Shown piece after piece: positions 53,224 through 61,614 of a stretch of 64,000 nucleotides of DNA. Positions within the stretch are counted from its first letter, which is position 1. Each line of letters begins with the position of its first letter. The notes beneath the pieces are model-generated. The model ran no database searches, was not told the DNA's origin, and saw only the letters and a program-made list of their open reading frames with translations. The DNA comes from Mycobacterium sp. E1747 (GTDB lineage: Bacteria; Actinomycetota; Actinomycetes; Mycobacteriales; Mycobacteriaceae): the NCBI RefSeq assembly GCF_001667775.1, contig NZ_LZJI01000185.1, forward strand, positions 1-64,000, in the 5' to 3' direction. A program made the translations under genes and the position numbers.

Positions 53224-54564
53224 GTGACAGCTCTGCGCGCGACTTTGGACCCCGTCCTTCACCACATTCGCCAGGGGATGGTCCCCGCCCACATCTACAA
53301 CGACGCCGAGCTCTTCGCGCTGGAGAAGGAGCGGCTGTTCGGCCGGGCATGGACGTTCGTGGCGCACGAGTCCGAGATCCCGCAGGACGGCGACTACGTG
53401 GTGCGCCGGGTCCTCGACGACTCCTTCATCATCAGTCGCGACTCAACCGGCGAGGTGCGCGCCTTTTTCAACATGTGCCGGCACCGCGGCATGCAGGTGT
53501 GTCGCGCCGAGATGGGCAACGCCTCCAACTTCCGCTGCCCGTATCACGGGTGGACCTACCGCAACGACGGCCGGCTCACCGGAGTGCCGTTTCATCAGGA
53601 GGCCTACGGCGGCGAGGACGGGTTCGCCAAGAGCACCCAAAACCTGCTGCCCGCACCGAACTTCGCCGGCTACAATGGCCTGCTGTTCATCAGCATGGAC
53701 GCGCACGCCGAACCGCTCGAAGACTTTCTCGGCGACTTCAGGTTCTATCTGGACTTCTACACCAAGCAGAGCGCCGGCGGCCTACAGGTGCGGGGTCCGC
53801 AGCGCTGGCGCATCAAGGCGAACTGGAAGATCGGCGCGGAGAACTTCGCCGGCGACATGTACCACACGCCGCACACCCATGCCTCGATCGTCGACATCGG
53901 CCTGTTCCGGGAGCCCAAAGCGCAGAAGCGCAAGGACGGCGCCACCTACTGGGCGCACCGGGGCGGCGGCACCACCTACAAGCTCCCGCCGGGCGGCTTC
54001 GACGAGCGGATGCGCTATGTCGGCTATCCCGACGAGATGATCGGCCGGATCAAGGACGTGTGGACGCCGCGACAGCAACAAATGGTCGGCGAGGACGGTT
54101 TCATGATCTCGGCCGCCACCTGTTTTCCGAACCTGAGCTTCGTGCACAACTGGCCCAAGGTGCGCGACGGCCACGACGACGAGACGCTGCCCTTCATCTC
54201 GATCCGGTTGTGGCAGCCGATCAGCGCCAACGAAACCGAGGTCTGCTCGTGGTTCGCGGTGGACTCCGCCGCTCCCCCGCAGTACAAACAAGATTCGTAC
54301 AAGGCGTATCTGATGTGTTTCGGTTCGACCGGCATGTTCGAGCAGGACGACGTGGAGAACTGGGTATCGCTGACCACCACCGCCGGAGGTGCCATGGCCC
54401 GGCGGCTGCTGCTCAACAGCCGGATGGGGCTGCACTCCGACGACAGCCCCGTCGTCGAGCCGCTGACCGCCGAGTCGTTCCACGGGCCGGGACGCGCGCA
54501 GGTCGGCTACAACGAGCACAACCAGCGCGCGCTACTGAACCTGTGGGCGGACTACCTGTCATGA
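53224..54564 (+). CDS. Aromatic ring-hydroxylating dioxygenase, large (alpha) subunit
   Basis: This 446-residue subunit of a Rieske non-heme iron dioxygenase adds both atoms of O2 to an aromatic ring. The Rieske cluster motif is C85-x-H87...C105-x2-H108 (CRHRG, CPYHGW). The mononuclear iron site is shown by the bridging D211 and ligands H214 and H219 in ENFAGDMYHTPHTH. The length is normal for alpha subunits of the naphthalene/phenanthrene/phenylpropionate group. The GTG at 53224 follows a cggggg site. It starts an operon of five overlapping genes plus a two-component system. The substrate is not predictable; no ferredoxin or reductase gene is adjacent. Confidence 0.93.
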   Translation: MTALRATLDPVLHHIRQGMVPAHIYNDAELFALEKERLFGRAWTFVAHESEIPQDGDYVVRRVLDDSFIISRDSTGEVRAFFNMCRHRGMQVCRAEMGNASNFRCPYHGWTYRNDGRLTGVPFHQEAYGGEDGFAKSTQNLLPAPNFAGYNGLLFISMDAHAEPLEDFLGDFRFYLDFYTKQSAGGLQVRGPQRWRIKANWKIGAENFAGDMYHTPHTHASIVDIGLFREPKAQKRKDGATYWAHRGGGTTYKLPPGGFDERMRYVGYPDEMIGRIKDVWTPRQQQMVGEDGFMISAATCFPNLSFVHNWPKVRDGHDDETLPFISIRLWQPISANETEVCSWFAVDSAAPPQYKQDSYKAYLMCFGSTGMFEQDDVENWVSLTTTAGGAMARRLLLNSRMGLHSDDSPVVEPLTAESFHGPGRAQVGYNEHNQRALLNLWADYLS

Positions 54565-55091
54565 GAAAAGCCCTGCCATTCAGCGACACTCGCCATCTGC
54601 AGGCGCACCAGTTCCTGGTCGACGAGACGTACCTGCTGGACGCCCAGCACTACGAAGCCTGGCTGGACACGTTGACCGACGACGTCCGCTACGTCATGCC
54701 GGTCCGGGTCACCACCGCGCGGGGCGCCGGATTCGACGCCTCACCGGTCAGGGGCCCGGGCATGGCCCATTTCGACGAGGACAAGTACTCGCTGCGCCAG
54801 CGGGTCGCTCGCTTCGCCACCGAGCACGCCTGGACCGAGGACCCGCCGTCGCGGCTGCGCCACTTCATCACCAACGTGCGCACTTTCGAAGGCGACGACC
54901 CCGCGCACCTGGTGGCCGAGTCCGCCGAGCTGCTGTTCCGCAGTCGCGGGGACGTCAACGACAGCGCGCTGGTGTCCTGCGGGCGCGAGGACCTGCTGCG
55001 GTGGTGTGAGGATCGCTGGAAGCTGGCTCGCCGCAGCATCTTTGTCGACGAGTCCGTCCTGCGGATGCAGAATTTGGCGGTGTTCCTGTGA
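54561..55091 (+). CDS. Aromatic ring-hydroxylating dioxygenase, small (beta) subunit
   Basis: This 176-residue protein has the SnoaL-like fold of dioxygenase beta subunits: AHQFLVDETYLLDAQHYEAWLDTLTDDVRYVMPVR, the MAHFDEDKYSLRQRV loop, RLRHFITNVR and a C-terminal RRSIFVDESVLRMQNLAVFL. Beta subunits stabilise the alpha3-beta3 assembly and shape the substrate range. The start overlaps the alpha stop (ATGA). Confidence 0.93.
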   Translation: MRKALPFSDTRHLQAHQFLVDETYLLDAQHYEAWLDTLTDDVRYVMPVRVTTARGAGFDASPVRGPGMAHFDEDKYSLRQRVARFATEHAWTEDPPSRLRHFITNVRTFEGDDPAHLVAESAELLFRSRGDVNDSALVSCGREDLLRWCEDRWKLARRSIFVDESVLRMQNLAVFL

Positions 55092-55330
55092 ACGAAAAAA
55101 TCGTGGTTGCCAACGAATTCGCCGAAGTCGAGGTGCGGCGGGTGGACACCCGCAACGGGTCGCGGCTGCTGATCAGCGCACCCAAAACCGGGCGGTCGAT
55201 CAGCCTGGACGCGCTGGAATTGGAGGCGCTGACGTGGCAGAACGCCCGCACGCTGGCGACCATGGTCGGCAACTGTGGCGCGCCGCTGGTGCCCGACGCT
55301 TCGGAGGACGGCGATGACCGGATGGCTTGA
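55088..55330 (+). CDS. Small hypothetical protein inside the dioxygenase operon (80 residues)
   Basis: This 80-residue soluble protein has one cysteine (GNCGAP) and a predicted beta-rich N-terminal half (VVANEFAEVEVRRVDTRNGSRLLISAPKTGRSISL) with a helix around ALELEALTWQNARTLATMV. The GTG overlaps the beta-subunit stop (GTGA) and its end overlaps the dehydrogenase start by 17 bases, so it is clearly part of the operon. No iron-sulfur or heme motif is seen, so it is not the missing ferredoxin. Comparable small proteins of unknown role exist in actinobacterial dioxygenase clusters. Confidence 0.75.
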   Translation: MNEKIVVANEFAEVEVRRVDTRNGSRLLISAPKTGRSISLDALELEALTWQNARTLATMVGNCGAPLVPDASEDGDDRMA

Positions 55331-56108
55331 GGGCAAGCGCTCCCTGATCGTCGGCGCGGGTTCGGGTATCGGCCGCGCCGTCACCGACGCCTTTCTCGGC
55401 GAGGGCGCGAAAGTGGCTGCGCTGGAACTGGATCCGGCCAAGTGCGAGCGGTTGCGGCAGGAGTTGCCCGACGTGCCGGTGATCGAGGGTGACGCGGTCA
55501 CCCGCGAGGCCAACGAGCGCGCCGTCGGCGCCGCGGTGGGCGCCCACGGCGGGTTGGACACGCTGGTCAACTGCGTCGGAATCTTCGACTTCTACCGGGG
55601 CATCGGCGACATCGACGCCGGCGCCCTGCCCGACGCCTTCGACGAGATGTTTCGCACCAACGTGCTCAGCCACCTGCAGTCCGTCAAGGCGGCACTCCCC
55701 CGGCTCCGGGAAGGGACGGGATCCTCGGTCATCCTGACCGAGTCCGCATCGTCGTTCTATCCCGGGCGTGGCGGCGCGCTATACGTGTCGTCGAAATTCG
55801 CCGTCCGCGGGCTGGTGGCGGCCCTGGCCCACGAGCTGGCGCCGCAGGTCCGGGTCAACGGGGTGGCGCCGGGCGGGACCCTGAACACCGACCTGCGCGG
55901 GCTGGCCAGCCTGGGGCTTCAAGGCGTCCGCCTGGACGACGGCCCCGACCGGGCGCAACAGGTGGCCGCCCGCACGCCGCTGCACGTCGCGCTCACCGCG
56001 GCGGACCACGCCTGGAGTTTCGTGTTCCTGGCCTCCGACCGCTCCCGCGGGATCACCGGCGAAACCGTCCGTCCCGACGGCGGATTCGGGCTGGGCGCAC
56101 CGCAATGA
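55314..56108 (+). CDS. Short-chain dehydrogenase, cis-dihydrodiol dehydrogenase-like
   Basis: This 264-residue classical SDR has the NAD-binding GAGSGIG (14-20), the NVLS...ES segment with S144 and the Y157-x3-K161 pair, and the overall pattern of HcaB/BphB dihydrodiol dehydrogenases, which rearomatise the dioxygenase product to a catechol. D40 (LELD) after the second strand favours NAD. It overlaps the small gene upstream and the aldolase gene downstream. Confidence 0.9.
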   Translation: MTGWLEGKRSLIVGAGSGIGRAVTDAFLGEGAKVAALELDPAKCERLRQELPDVPVIEGDAVTREANERAVGAAVGAHGGLDTLVNCVGIFDFYRGIGDIDAGALPDAFDEMFRTNVLSHLQSVKAALPRLREGTGSSVILTESASSFYPGRGGALYVSSKFAVRGLVAALAHELAPQVRVNGVAPGGTLNTDLRGLASLGLQGVRLDDGPDRAQQVAARTPLHVALTAADHAWSFVFLASDRSRGITGETVRPDGGFGLGAPQ

Positions 56109-56857
56109 CGGCCCTCGACGAGCAACGCGCGCTGGTGGCCCAGGGCTGCCGGGTGGCCGCGGCCCGCGGGCTGGTCGACGGCATGCTCGGCCACCTCAGC
56201 CTGCGGGTGGACGAGGAGCGCCTGCTCATCCGCTGCCGCAGCGACACCGACACCGGGGTGGCGTTCACCCGGCCCAGCGACATCCGGCTCATCACGTTCG
56301 CCGGCGGCGCCGGGGCCCACGGCGAACTCGACGGGTACCGCGTCCCGAACGAACTGCCCATCCACGTCGAAACCCTGCTGGCCGATTCGCGGCACCGGGC
56401 CGTCGCGCACCTGCACCCGCCCGCCGTGGTCGCCGCCGACCTGGCCGGCATCGAAATCCGGCCGATCTACGGCGCCTACGACATTCCCGGCGCGTGGCTG
56501 GCCCGCGGCGGCGTGCCGGTCTACGAACGCGCCGTGCTGATCCGCACCTCGGCGCTGGGCAAGGACATGGTGGCGGCCATGCGCGGCCGGCCGGTGGTGA
56601 TCTGCCGCGGACACGGGATCACCAGCGCGGCCGCCACCGTGCAACAGGCGGTGCTGCAGGCGATCAGCCTCGACGCGCTGGCCCGAATGGCGTTGCGGGT
56701 GAAAGGCGCCGGCGGAACCCTGCGCGGTATCGACGACGCCGACTGGGACGACCTGCCCGACCTGGGGCCGGCATTCACCGCCGAGGCAGCCTGGCGTCAC
56801 GAAGTGGCCCGGTTGGCCCACATTTATGCTGACCACGATGGCGAAAAACGGCCTTGA
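56105..56857 (+). CDS. Class II aldolase/adducin family protein
   Basis: This 250-residue protein has the zinc-site His residues of the class II aldolase fold: AHLHPPAVVA and ICRGHGITS, with an acidic residue in the PNELPIHVETL segment. Members are aldolases, epimerases or decarboxylases (some act on hydroxybenzoate-type acids). ATGA overlap with the dehydrogenase and overlap with the kinase gene place it in the pathway; a decarboxylase or aldolase acting after dihydrodiol oxidation is plausible. Confidence 0.85.
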   Translation: MTALDEQRALVAQGCRVAAARGLVDGMLGHLSLRVDEERLLIRCRSDTDTGVAFTRPSDIRLITFAGGAGAHGELDGYRVPNELPIHVETLLADSRHRAVAHLHPPAVVAADLAGIEIRPIYGAYDIPGAWLARGGVPVYERAVLIRTSALGKDMVAAMRGRPVVICRGHGITSAAATVQQAVLQAISLDALARMALRVKGAGGTLRGIDDADWDDLPDLGPAFTAEAAWRHEVARLAHIYADHDGEKRP

Positions 56858-57986
56858 TCCCACCACGCCGCTATGGCGTGCAGCGCAAGTGTTCCGGCTG
56901 CTGAGCTGCGTATACGCGACCGGGTTCCAGATCGCCATCAACCCGGATCTGCGTCGGCCCGCGCTGGGCTGGGCGCTGTTCGCGGTGCTGATCGGCTGGA
57001 GCGCGGCGTGCGCGGTGGCCTACTTGCGCGGGTTCGGGCGCAAACCGGCATGGGTGCTCGCCGAGATCGTGGTCGTGGTGCTGCTCATGTCGTCGAACGC
57101 CATCGTCACCACGCCGCACTGGGCCGCCGACAATCAGACCTGGCCGACGACGCTGTGGGCCAGCAACCCGACCATCTCGGCGGCGATCCAGTTCGGCCCC
57201 GCCGGCGGCATGGCCACGGGCCTGGTGGTGATGGCCACCAATTTCGCGGTGAAGAACTATCTCGCCCTCAACCTGGGGCACAACGCCACCGTCATCATCG
57301 AACTGGCGATCGGCATGGCGATCGGCATGGCCGCCCAAACCGCGCGGCGCGCCCACGATGAGCTCCAGCAGGCGGCCCGATTGACGGCCGCGGTGCAGGA
57401 ACGGGAACGCCTGTCCCGCCAGGTCCATGACGGAGCCATCCAGGTGCTGGCGCTGGTGGCCAAGAAGGGCCACGAAATCGGCGGCGCCACAGCGGAACTC
57501 GCCGACCTGGCCAGCGAGCAGGAACGCGCGCTGCGGCGATGGCTGGCCAGCACCGACATCGACCACGACACCGACGCCGCCACCGTCGACCTGCGCACCC
57601 TGCTGCGGTGCAGGGAATCCGACCGGGTGTCGCTGAGCCTGCCCCCGACACCGGTGCCCCTGGGCCGCGGGGTAAGCACCGAGCTCGACGCGGCGGTGGG
57701 CAACGCGTTGGACAACGTGGTCGCGCACGCCGGACCCGATGCGCACGCGTTCGTGCTCGTCGAAGACCTCGGCGATTCCGTGGTGGTGAGCATCCGCGAC
57801 GACGGTGTGGGAATCGCCGCCGGCCGGCTCGAGGAGGCGGCCGGCCAGGGGCGCCTGGGTATCTCGCAATCGATCGTGGGGCGGCTGACGTCGCTGGGCG
57901 GCAGCGCCCAGCTGCGCAGCGAACCCGGAGAGGGCACCGAATGGGAGTTGTGCGTGCCACGCGGAAAGGCACACCATGGCCGATGA
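56826..57986 (+). CDS. Sensor histidine kinase (HisKA_3, DUF5931-type sensor)
   Basis: This 386-residue membrane kinase has five or six hydrophobic segments in residues 20-170 (the DUF5931 sensor common in actinobacteria), the phospho-acceptor H201 in RQVHDGAIQ, and an HATPase domain with N-box NALDNVVAHA, G1 DDGVGI and GQGRLGISQS. It is the NarL-partner type of kinase. The start overlaps the aldolase gene, and an ATG four codons later (56838) is equally possible. Overlap with the catabolic genes suggests it senses a pathway compound, but the signal is unknown. Confidence 0.87.
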   Translation: MLTTMAKNGLDPTTPLWRAAQVFRLLSCVYATGFQIAINPDLRRPALGWALFAVLIGWSAACAVAYLRGFGRKPAWVLAEIVVVVLLMSSNAIVTTPHWAADNQTWPTTLWASNPTISAAIQFGPAGGMATGLVVMATNFAVKNYLALNLGHNATVIIELAIGMAIGMAAQTARRAHDELQQAARLTAAVQERERLSRQVHDGAIQVLALVAKKGHEIGGATAELADLASEQERALRRWLASTDIDHDTDAATVDLRTLLRCRESDRVSLSLPPTPVPLGRGVSTELDAAVGNALDNVVAHAGPDAHAFVLVEDLGDSVVVSIRDDGVGIAAGRLEEAAGQGRLGISQSIVGRLTSLGGSAQLRSEPGEGTEWELCVPRGKAHHGR

Positions 57987-58638
57987 GACGCCTACGACGG
58001 TGATGGTCGTCGACGACCATCCCATCTGGCGTGACGCCGTCGCCCGTGACCTGGCCGACGACGGGTTCACCGTGGTCGCCACCGCCGACACCGTCGCCGC
58101 CGCGCGGCGGCGGGCCGCCGTGGTCAAACCCGACGTGGTGGTGATGGACATGCAGCTGCCCGACGGCGACGGCGCACAAGCGACCGCGGGAGTGCTCGCG
58201 GTCTCCCCCTCGTCCCGGGTGCTGGTGCTCTCGGCGTCCGACGAGCGGGACGACGTATTGGAAGCCGTCAAGGCAGGCGCGACGGGGTATCTGGTCAAGA
58301 GCGCCTCCAAATCCGAACTGGCGCAAGCCGTGACGGCGACAGCCGAGGGCCGCGCCGTGTTCACCCCGAGCCTGGCCGGGCTGGTGTTGGGCGAATACCG
58401 GCGCATGGCGCAGAGCAAGGACGACGGCCCCGCCCGGCCCAGCCTCACCGAACGCGAAACCGAGGTGTTGCGCTACGTGGCAAAGGGCCTGTCCGCCAAG
58501 CAGATCGCCCAGAAACTCTCACTGAGCCACCGCACCGTCGAAAATCACGTGCAGGCAACCTTTCGCAAACTCCAGGTCGCCAACCGGGTGGAGTTGGCAC
58601 GCTACGCCATCGAGCACGGCCTCGACGAGGAGCCGTGA
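57976..58638 (+). CDS. NarL/LuxR-family response regulator
   Basis: This 220-residue regulator has a receiver domain with acidic pocket D13/D14 and phosphorylation site D58 (VVMDMQLPDG), K107-type lysine in LVKSASK, and a C-terminal LuxR helix-turn-helix (LTERETEVLRYVAKGLSAKQIAQKLSLSHRTVENHV). The start overlaps the kinase end by 11 bases. It closes the operon and probably controls it; the inverted repeat at 53192-53210 is one candidate target. Confidence 0.92.
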   Translation: MADETPTTVMVVDDHPIWRDAVARDLADDGFTVVATADTVAAARRRAAVVKPDVVVMDMQLPDGDGAQATAGVLAVSPSSRVLVLSASDERDDVLEAVKAGATGYLVKSASKSELAQAVTATAEGRAVFTPSLAGLVLGEYRRMAQSKDDGPARPSLTERETEVLRYVAKGLSAKQIAQKLSLSHRTVENHVQATFRKLQVANRVELARYAIEHGLDEEP

Positions 58639-58645
58639 CCCGCAG

Positions 58646-58876
58646 TTAACCGCGAACGGTGGTGGGGCGCTGGGCCGGTGCGGCGGCCACCACGCGGGCG
58701 CCTACCAATGCGGTCACCATCACGGCCATGCACACCAGGCCGTCGTCCTTGAGCCCCCACCTGATGGCGGCCAGAATCGCCACGCCCGCAACGCACAACA
58801 GGGCACCGATGGCCGCTCCTCGCCCGGGCCCGGGTCACCGTGGGTGCGCCCGGAGTTGCCGATCGCGGTCCACCAT
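58646..58876 (-). pseudogene. Small two-helix membrane protein gene with an in-frame stop
   Basis: From ATG 58876 the frame reads MVDRDRQLRAHPR, meets a TGA at 58835-58837, then continues as a typical small membrane protein: GAAIGALLCVAGVAILAAI, WGLKDDGLVCMAVMVTALVGA and a basic end. Without the stop it would be 76 residues. A TTG at 58798 could still start a 50-residue version. Because the helical part is convincing and the first codons are in the same frame, I read it as one gene broken by a nonsense mutation, with a sequencing error as alternative. It converges on the response regulator gene. The bases 58877-59022 hold only a duplicated gtccgacttcgtc sequence. Confidence 0.45.
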
Positions 58877-59022
58877 CGGCTCAAGCGCGGCCTTATCAAG
58901 TCCGACTTCGTCCCGATATCATGTCCGACTTCGTCACGATCGCCGGACAGTTCCCTGCCCAGGCGACCCTATCGGCCGGGCGACACTAACTACGTAAGCT
59001 ATGTGCCGCGTACAATCCGGAT

Positions 59023-60012
59023 GTGCGACTGCGACCTCGGCCACACGCCGGACGGGCTGACCCAGGCGGCGTTCGCGCCGCACACAGCGTCATCGAACCC
59101 GAAAACGGCGCGAATTACCGACATTCGAAGACTTTTTACGCACCAACGTGGTTTACCGACGCACTCGCGTACCCGTTCGAACGCCGCATTATCGAAATCG
59201 ACGGCTGCCCGATCCATTGGCGAGCGTGGGGAAACCCGACCTCTCCAGTCCTCGTCCTTGTTCACGGCGGAGGCGCCCATTCTGGATGGTGGGACAACAT
59301 TGCGCCGTTGCTCGCGCATCATCGCTACGTGATAGCTCCCGATCTCAGCGGGCACGGTGACAGCGGACGGCGCTCAGAATACTCGTTGGGCCACTGGGCA
59401 CAAGAAATCATTGCCGTGGCCGACGCCGTGAGCACGGGCGCCCAACCCGCCGTCATTGGTCACAGCATGGGCGGCTGGGTCGCCGCCACCGCCGCGATCC
59501 AGCATCCCGCCGCCATCGACGGAATCGTCGTCATCGACTCCCCACTGCGCGACCGTGCGCCCGAAGGGGGACGTCTACGGAACCGCGGAGCCAAGCCGCG
59601 GGGTTACTCCAGCCGCGCCGAGATCACATCCCGTTTCAGAGTGGTTCCGGCACAACCCGTCACGCTTCCGTACGTTACTAGCCACATAGCTGCCGACTCA
59701 GTTCGCCGATCGGGCAGACGATGGTTCTGGAAATTCGATCCGCTGGTCTTCGCACTCCCCGACAGCGATTTCGGGCCGATCGACCCCGAGCCGCTGGAAC
59801 GCATGCTCGAAAGCATGCAGTGCAGGACCGCCTTCGTCCGCTCGGAACGGGGCATCGTCTCGCGAGAGATGGCACGGCGCATCGAATCCGCCATGCAGCT
59901 TCGAGGTCCGTTCCTGGAGCTTGCTGAGGCCGGACATCATCCGATGCTCGATCAACCTCTCGCGCTCGTGGCGACTCTGCGGACCGTACTCGAAATGTGG
60001 TCGATTACGTGA
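59023..60012 (+). CDS. Alpha/beta hydrolase
   Basis: This 329-residue protein has an alpha/beta-hydrolase core: LVLVHGGGAHSGWWDNIAPLL, the elbow VIGHSMGGWVA (GxSxG), and ELAEAGHHPMLDQP with the catalytic His. The acidic residue is not obvious. The GTG at 59023 is the only usable start; the first 40 residues are poorly ordered and the true start may lie elsewhere. Base composition is less GC-rich than the dioxygenase operon. It converges on the hydratase-like gene with a two-base gap. A lipid or steroid ester hydrolase is possible; no evidence beyond the neighbours. Confidence 0.82.
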   Translation: MRLRPRPHAGRADPGGVRAAHSVIEPENGANYRHSKTFYAPTWFTDALAYPFERRIIEIDGCPIHWRAWGNPTSPVLVLVHGGGAHSGWWDNIAPLLAHHRYVIAPDLSGHGDSGRRSEYSLGHWAQEIIAVADAVSTGAQPAVIGHSMGGWVAATAAIQHPAAIDGIVVIDSPLRDRAPEGGRLRNRGAKPRGYSSRAEITSRFRVVPAQPVTLPYVTSHIAADSVRRSGRRWFWKFDPLVFALPDSDFGPIDPEPLERMLESMQCRTAFVRSERGIVSREMARRIESAMQLRGPFLELAEAGHHPMLDQPLALVATLRTVLEMWSIT

Positions 60013-60014
60013 CC

Positions 60015-61256
60015 TCAGAGCGCCAACCGATTCAGCTCGAACTCGAGCATGCCCTCCAGTCCCGCAGCGGGTGGCTCGGGTAGCGAGACGTCCCCGTCTC
60101 GCGTCGGCAGGAGAACGACGGCCGTCCCTGGCGTCGTCGTTTCGCCCCGCTGATTCTGGCACCAAACGCGCAGATGAACCTCACTCCGCCCATCGGCCTG
60201 GCACTTGTCGATGACCTCGCCCCGCACCCACGTCAGGTCGCCGATGTAGTTGAACTTGCGGTGCTCGCACCGTAGTTTCCATAACCAGCCGTGGTCACCC
60301 ATCCAGTCGGTGATCAGGTGAGTCAGCCACGTCTCGCGTAGGCCCCCGTAGTCGTAGGAGTTAGGCAGACCCAGCTCGCGTGCGCGCTCGGGTTCCCAGT
60401 GCAGCCGCTGAACGGTGTCGGGAATGTTGAGGGCGTTTCGCGGATACAATCCGGGCGCCTTCCGCCGCACACGGGCCGCGAGTCCGAACGAACCGGGAGG
60501 GGTCAACTGCATGCCCCATCCCATGTGCCACACCACGATGTCCGTCGTGGTCAGCGGCCCCTTGACGCGCGGCTGAAGCTCGTCCCCGACGCGAACGTCT
60601 TCGAAGTAACGCGGCTCCGCGCCCCTACGCGTCTCAGCCGCGTAGCTTGCGTCGACCTCGGCGATCTCCTCGTCCGTGTACGGCACCTGCTGCAGCTTCT
60701 CCTTGGCCCTCTCCTTCGAGGTGTGGCGTTCCGCGTTGATCCAGGTACCGCGCCGAACGGCGTGCATCTCCCCGTCTCCATTGGCGTACAGGTAGTCGTG
60801 GGTGACATGTACGGTTCTGCCGCCGAAGGAGCTCGGCTTCGGCTCGACACCCACCTGGGCATGAAGGACACGGCATCGGTCTCCCAAATAGAGCGGGCGG
60901 AACCACTCGAATTCCATCACGGCCTGATAGGAGCCCAAGCCCGCGAAGGGATCGCCTTTCAGCAGCGCTTTGGTCTCAGCGTCCGGCTTGGGCGCGGCGT
61001 CCTCGCCCATTGTGTACAGGAAGTTGGGCTGTGCGATAAGTGATTTCCAGCGAGTGGTCGCAGCATATTGCGGGTCACAGTACAGGGGGTTGTCGTCGCC
61101 GTAGCCGTAGCCGAAGTGTCTCGTCCCGTCCGCGGTCACCTCATAGTTGTGCGGCGGGTTGTATTCGGGTTGGGGAATGCCGAGCCGACGCCGCGACCGG
61201 GCGATCGCATCATCTGTGAGAACACCGAACTGCTCGGATCTATCGGTCTGGGTCAC
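60015..61256 (-). CDS. Two-hotdog MaoC-like hydratase/dehydratase family protein
   Basis: This 413-residue protein is of the double-hotdog MaoC/FAS1-dehydratase-domain type. The N-terminal half has FGYGYGDDNPLYCDPQYA and WFRPLYLGDRCR; the C-terminal half has VRVGDELQPRVKGPLTTTDIVVWH, WMGDHGWLWKLRCEHRKFNYIGDLTWVRGEV and VWCQNQRGETTTPGTAVV. Such proteins hydrate enoyl-CoAs. The GTG at 61256 has a ggaggg site and is the only start that fits. The adjacent acyl-CoA dehydrogenase supplies its likely substrate. Confidence 0.83.
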   Translation of the reverse strand: MTQTDRSEQFGVLTDDAIARSRRRLGIPQPEYNPPHNYEVTADGTRHFGYGYGDDNPLYCDPQYAATTRWKSLIAQPNFLYTMGEDAAPKPDAETKALLKGDPFAGLGSYQAVMEFEWFRPLYLGDRCRVLHAQVGVEPKPSSFGGRTVHVTHDYLYANGDGEMHAVRRGTWINAERHTSKERAKEKLQQVPYTDEEIAEVDASYAAETRRGAEPRYFEDVRVGDELQPRVKGPLTTTDIVVWHMGWGMQLTPPGSFGLAARVRRKAPGLYPRNALNIPDTVQRLHWEPERARELGLPNSYDYGGLRETWLTHLITDWMGDHGWLWKLRCEHRKFNYIGDLTWVRGEVIDKCQADGRSEVHLRVWCQNQRGETTTPGTAVVLLPTRDGDVSLPEPPAAGLEGMLEFELNRLAL

Positions 61257-61614
61257 ATCAACATCCCTCCACGCACGAATCACCGCGGTCTGGCGAGCGC
61301 ATCGTGCGACGTCGCAACACCCCCCAACGTAGTATACTCCGATAGCTATGTACACCATGTCTTAGGACCCTGCTCTTGCCCTAACGATGATCGTGGGCGA
61401 CGGGACTCGTCGACGTGTCAAGGAGTCCTACTAGGCGAACCGCTACCGCGCACGCGCTCACCTGGTCGATCAGAAGCAAGACACGGCGGGATCGAAGCCC
61501 TGACCGCCCCTTCGAATCTTGTGGGCATCCGGTCGTTCGTAGATGCACACCCCCTCCCCCTCACCAAATGCGGTAAGCGGGCCTAACTGATGACCGCCTC
61601 GATCGAGGGCCTCG
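61257..61614 (-). promoter_or_regulatory. Intergenic region with a candidate promoter for the hydratase-like gene
   Basis: These 358 bases carry no convincing gene. On the minus strand a TATACT hexamer (61331-61336) makes a good -10 element, about 75 bases before the start at 61256; ATAGCTAT, a palindrome, lies next to it at 61342-61349. AT content is raised from about 61320 to 61370. No confident -35 sequence is seen. Confidence 0.4.

Noticed and set aside
55088..55330. The 80-residue protein as the missing Rieske or plant-type ferredoxin
   Set aside because: Only one cysteine is present, so no iron-sulfur cluster of these types can be bound.
58999..59355. Minus-strand frame of 118 codons opposite the alpha/beta hydrolase
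   Set aside because: It overlaps the start of a gene with clear hydrolase motifs and shows no family features of its own.
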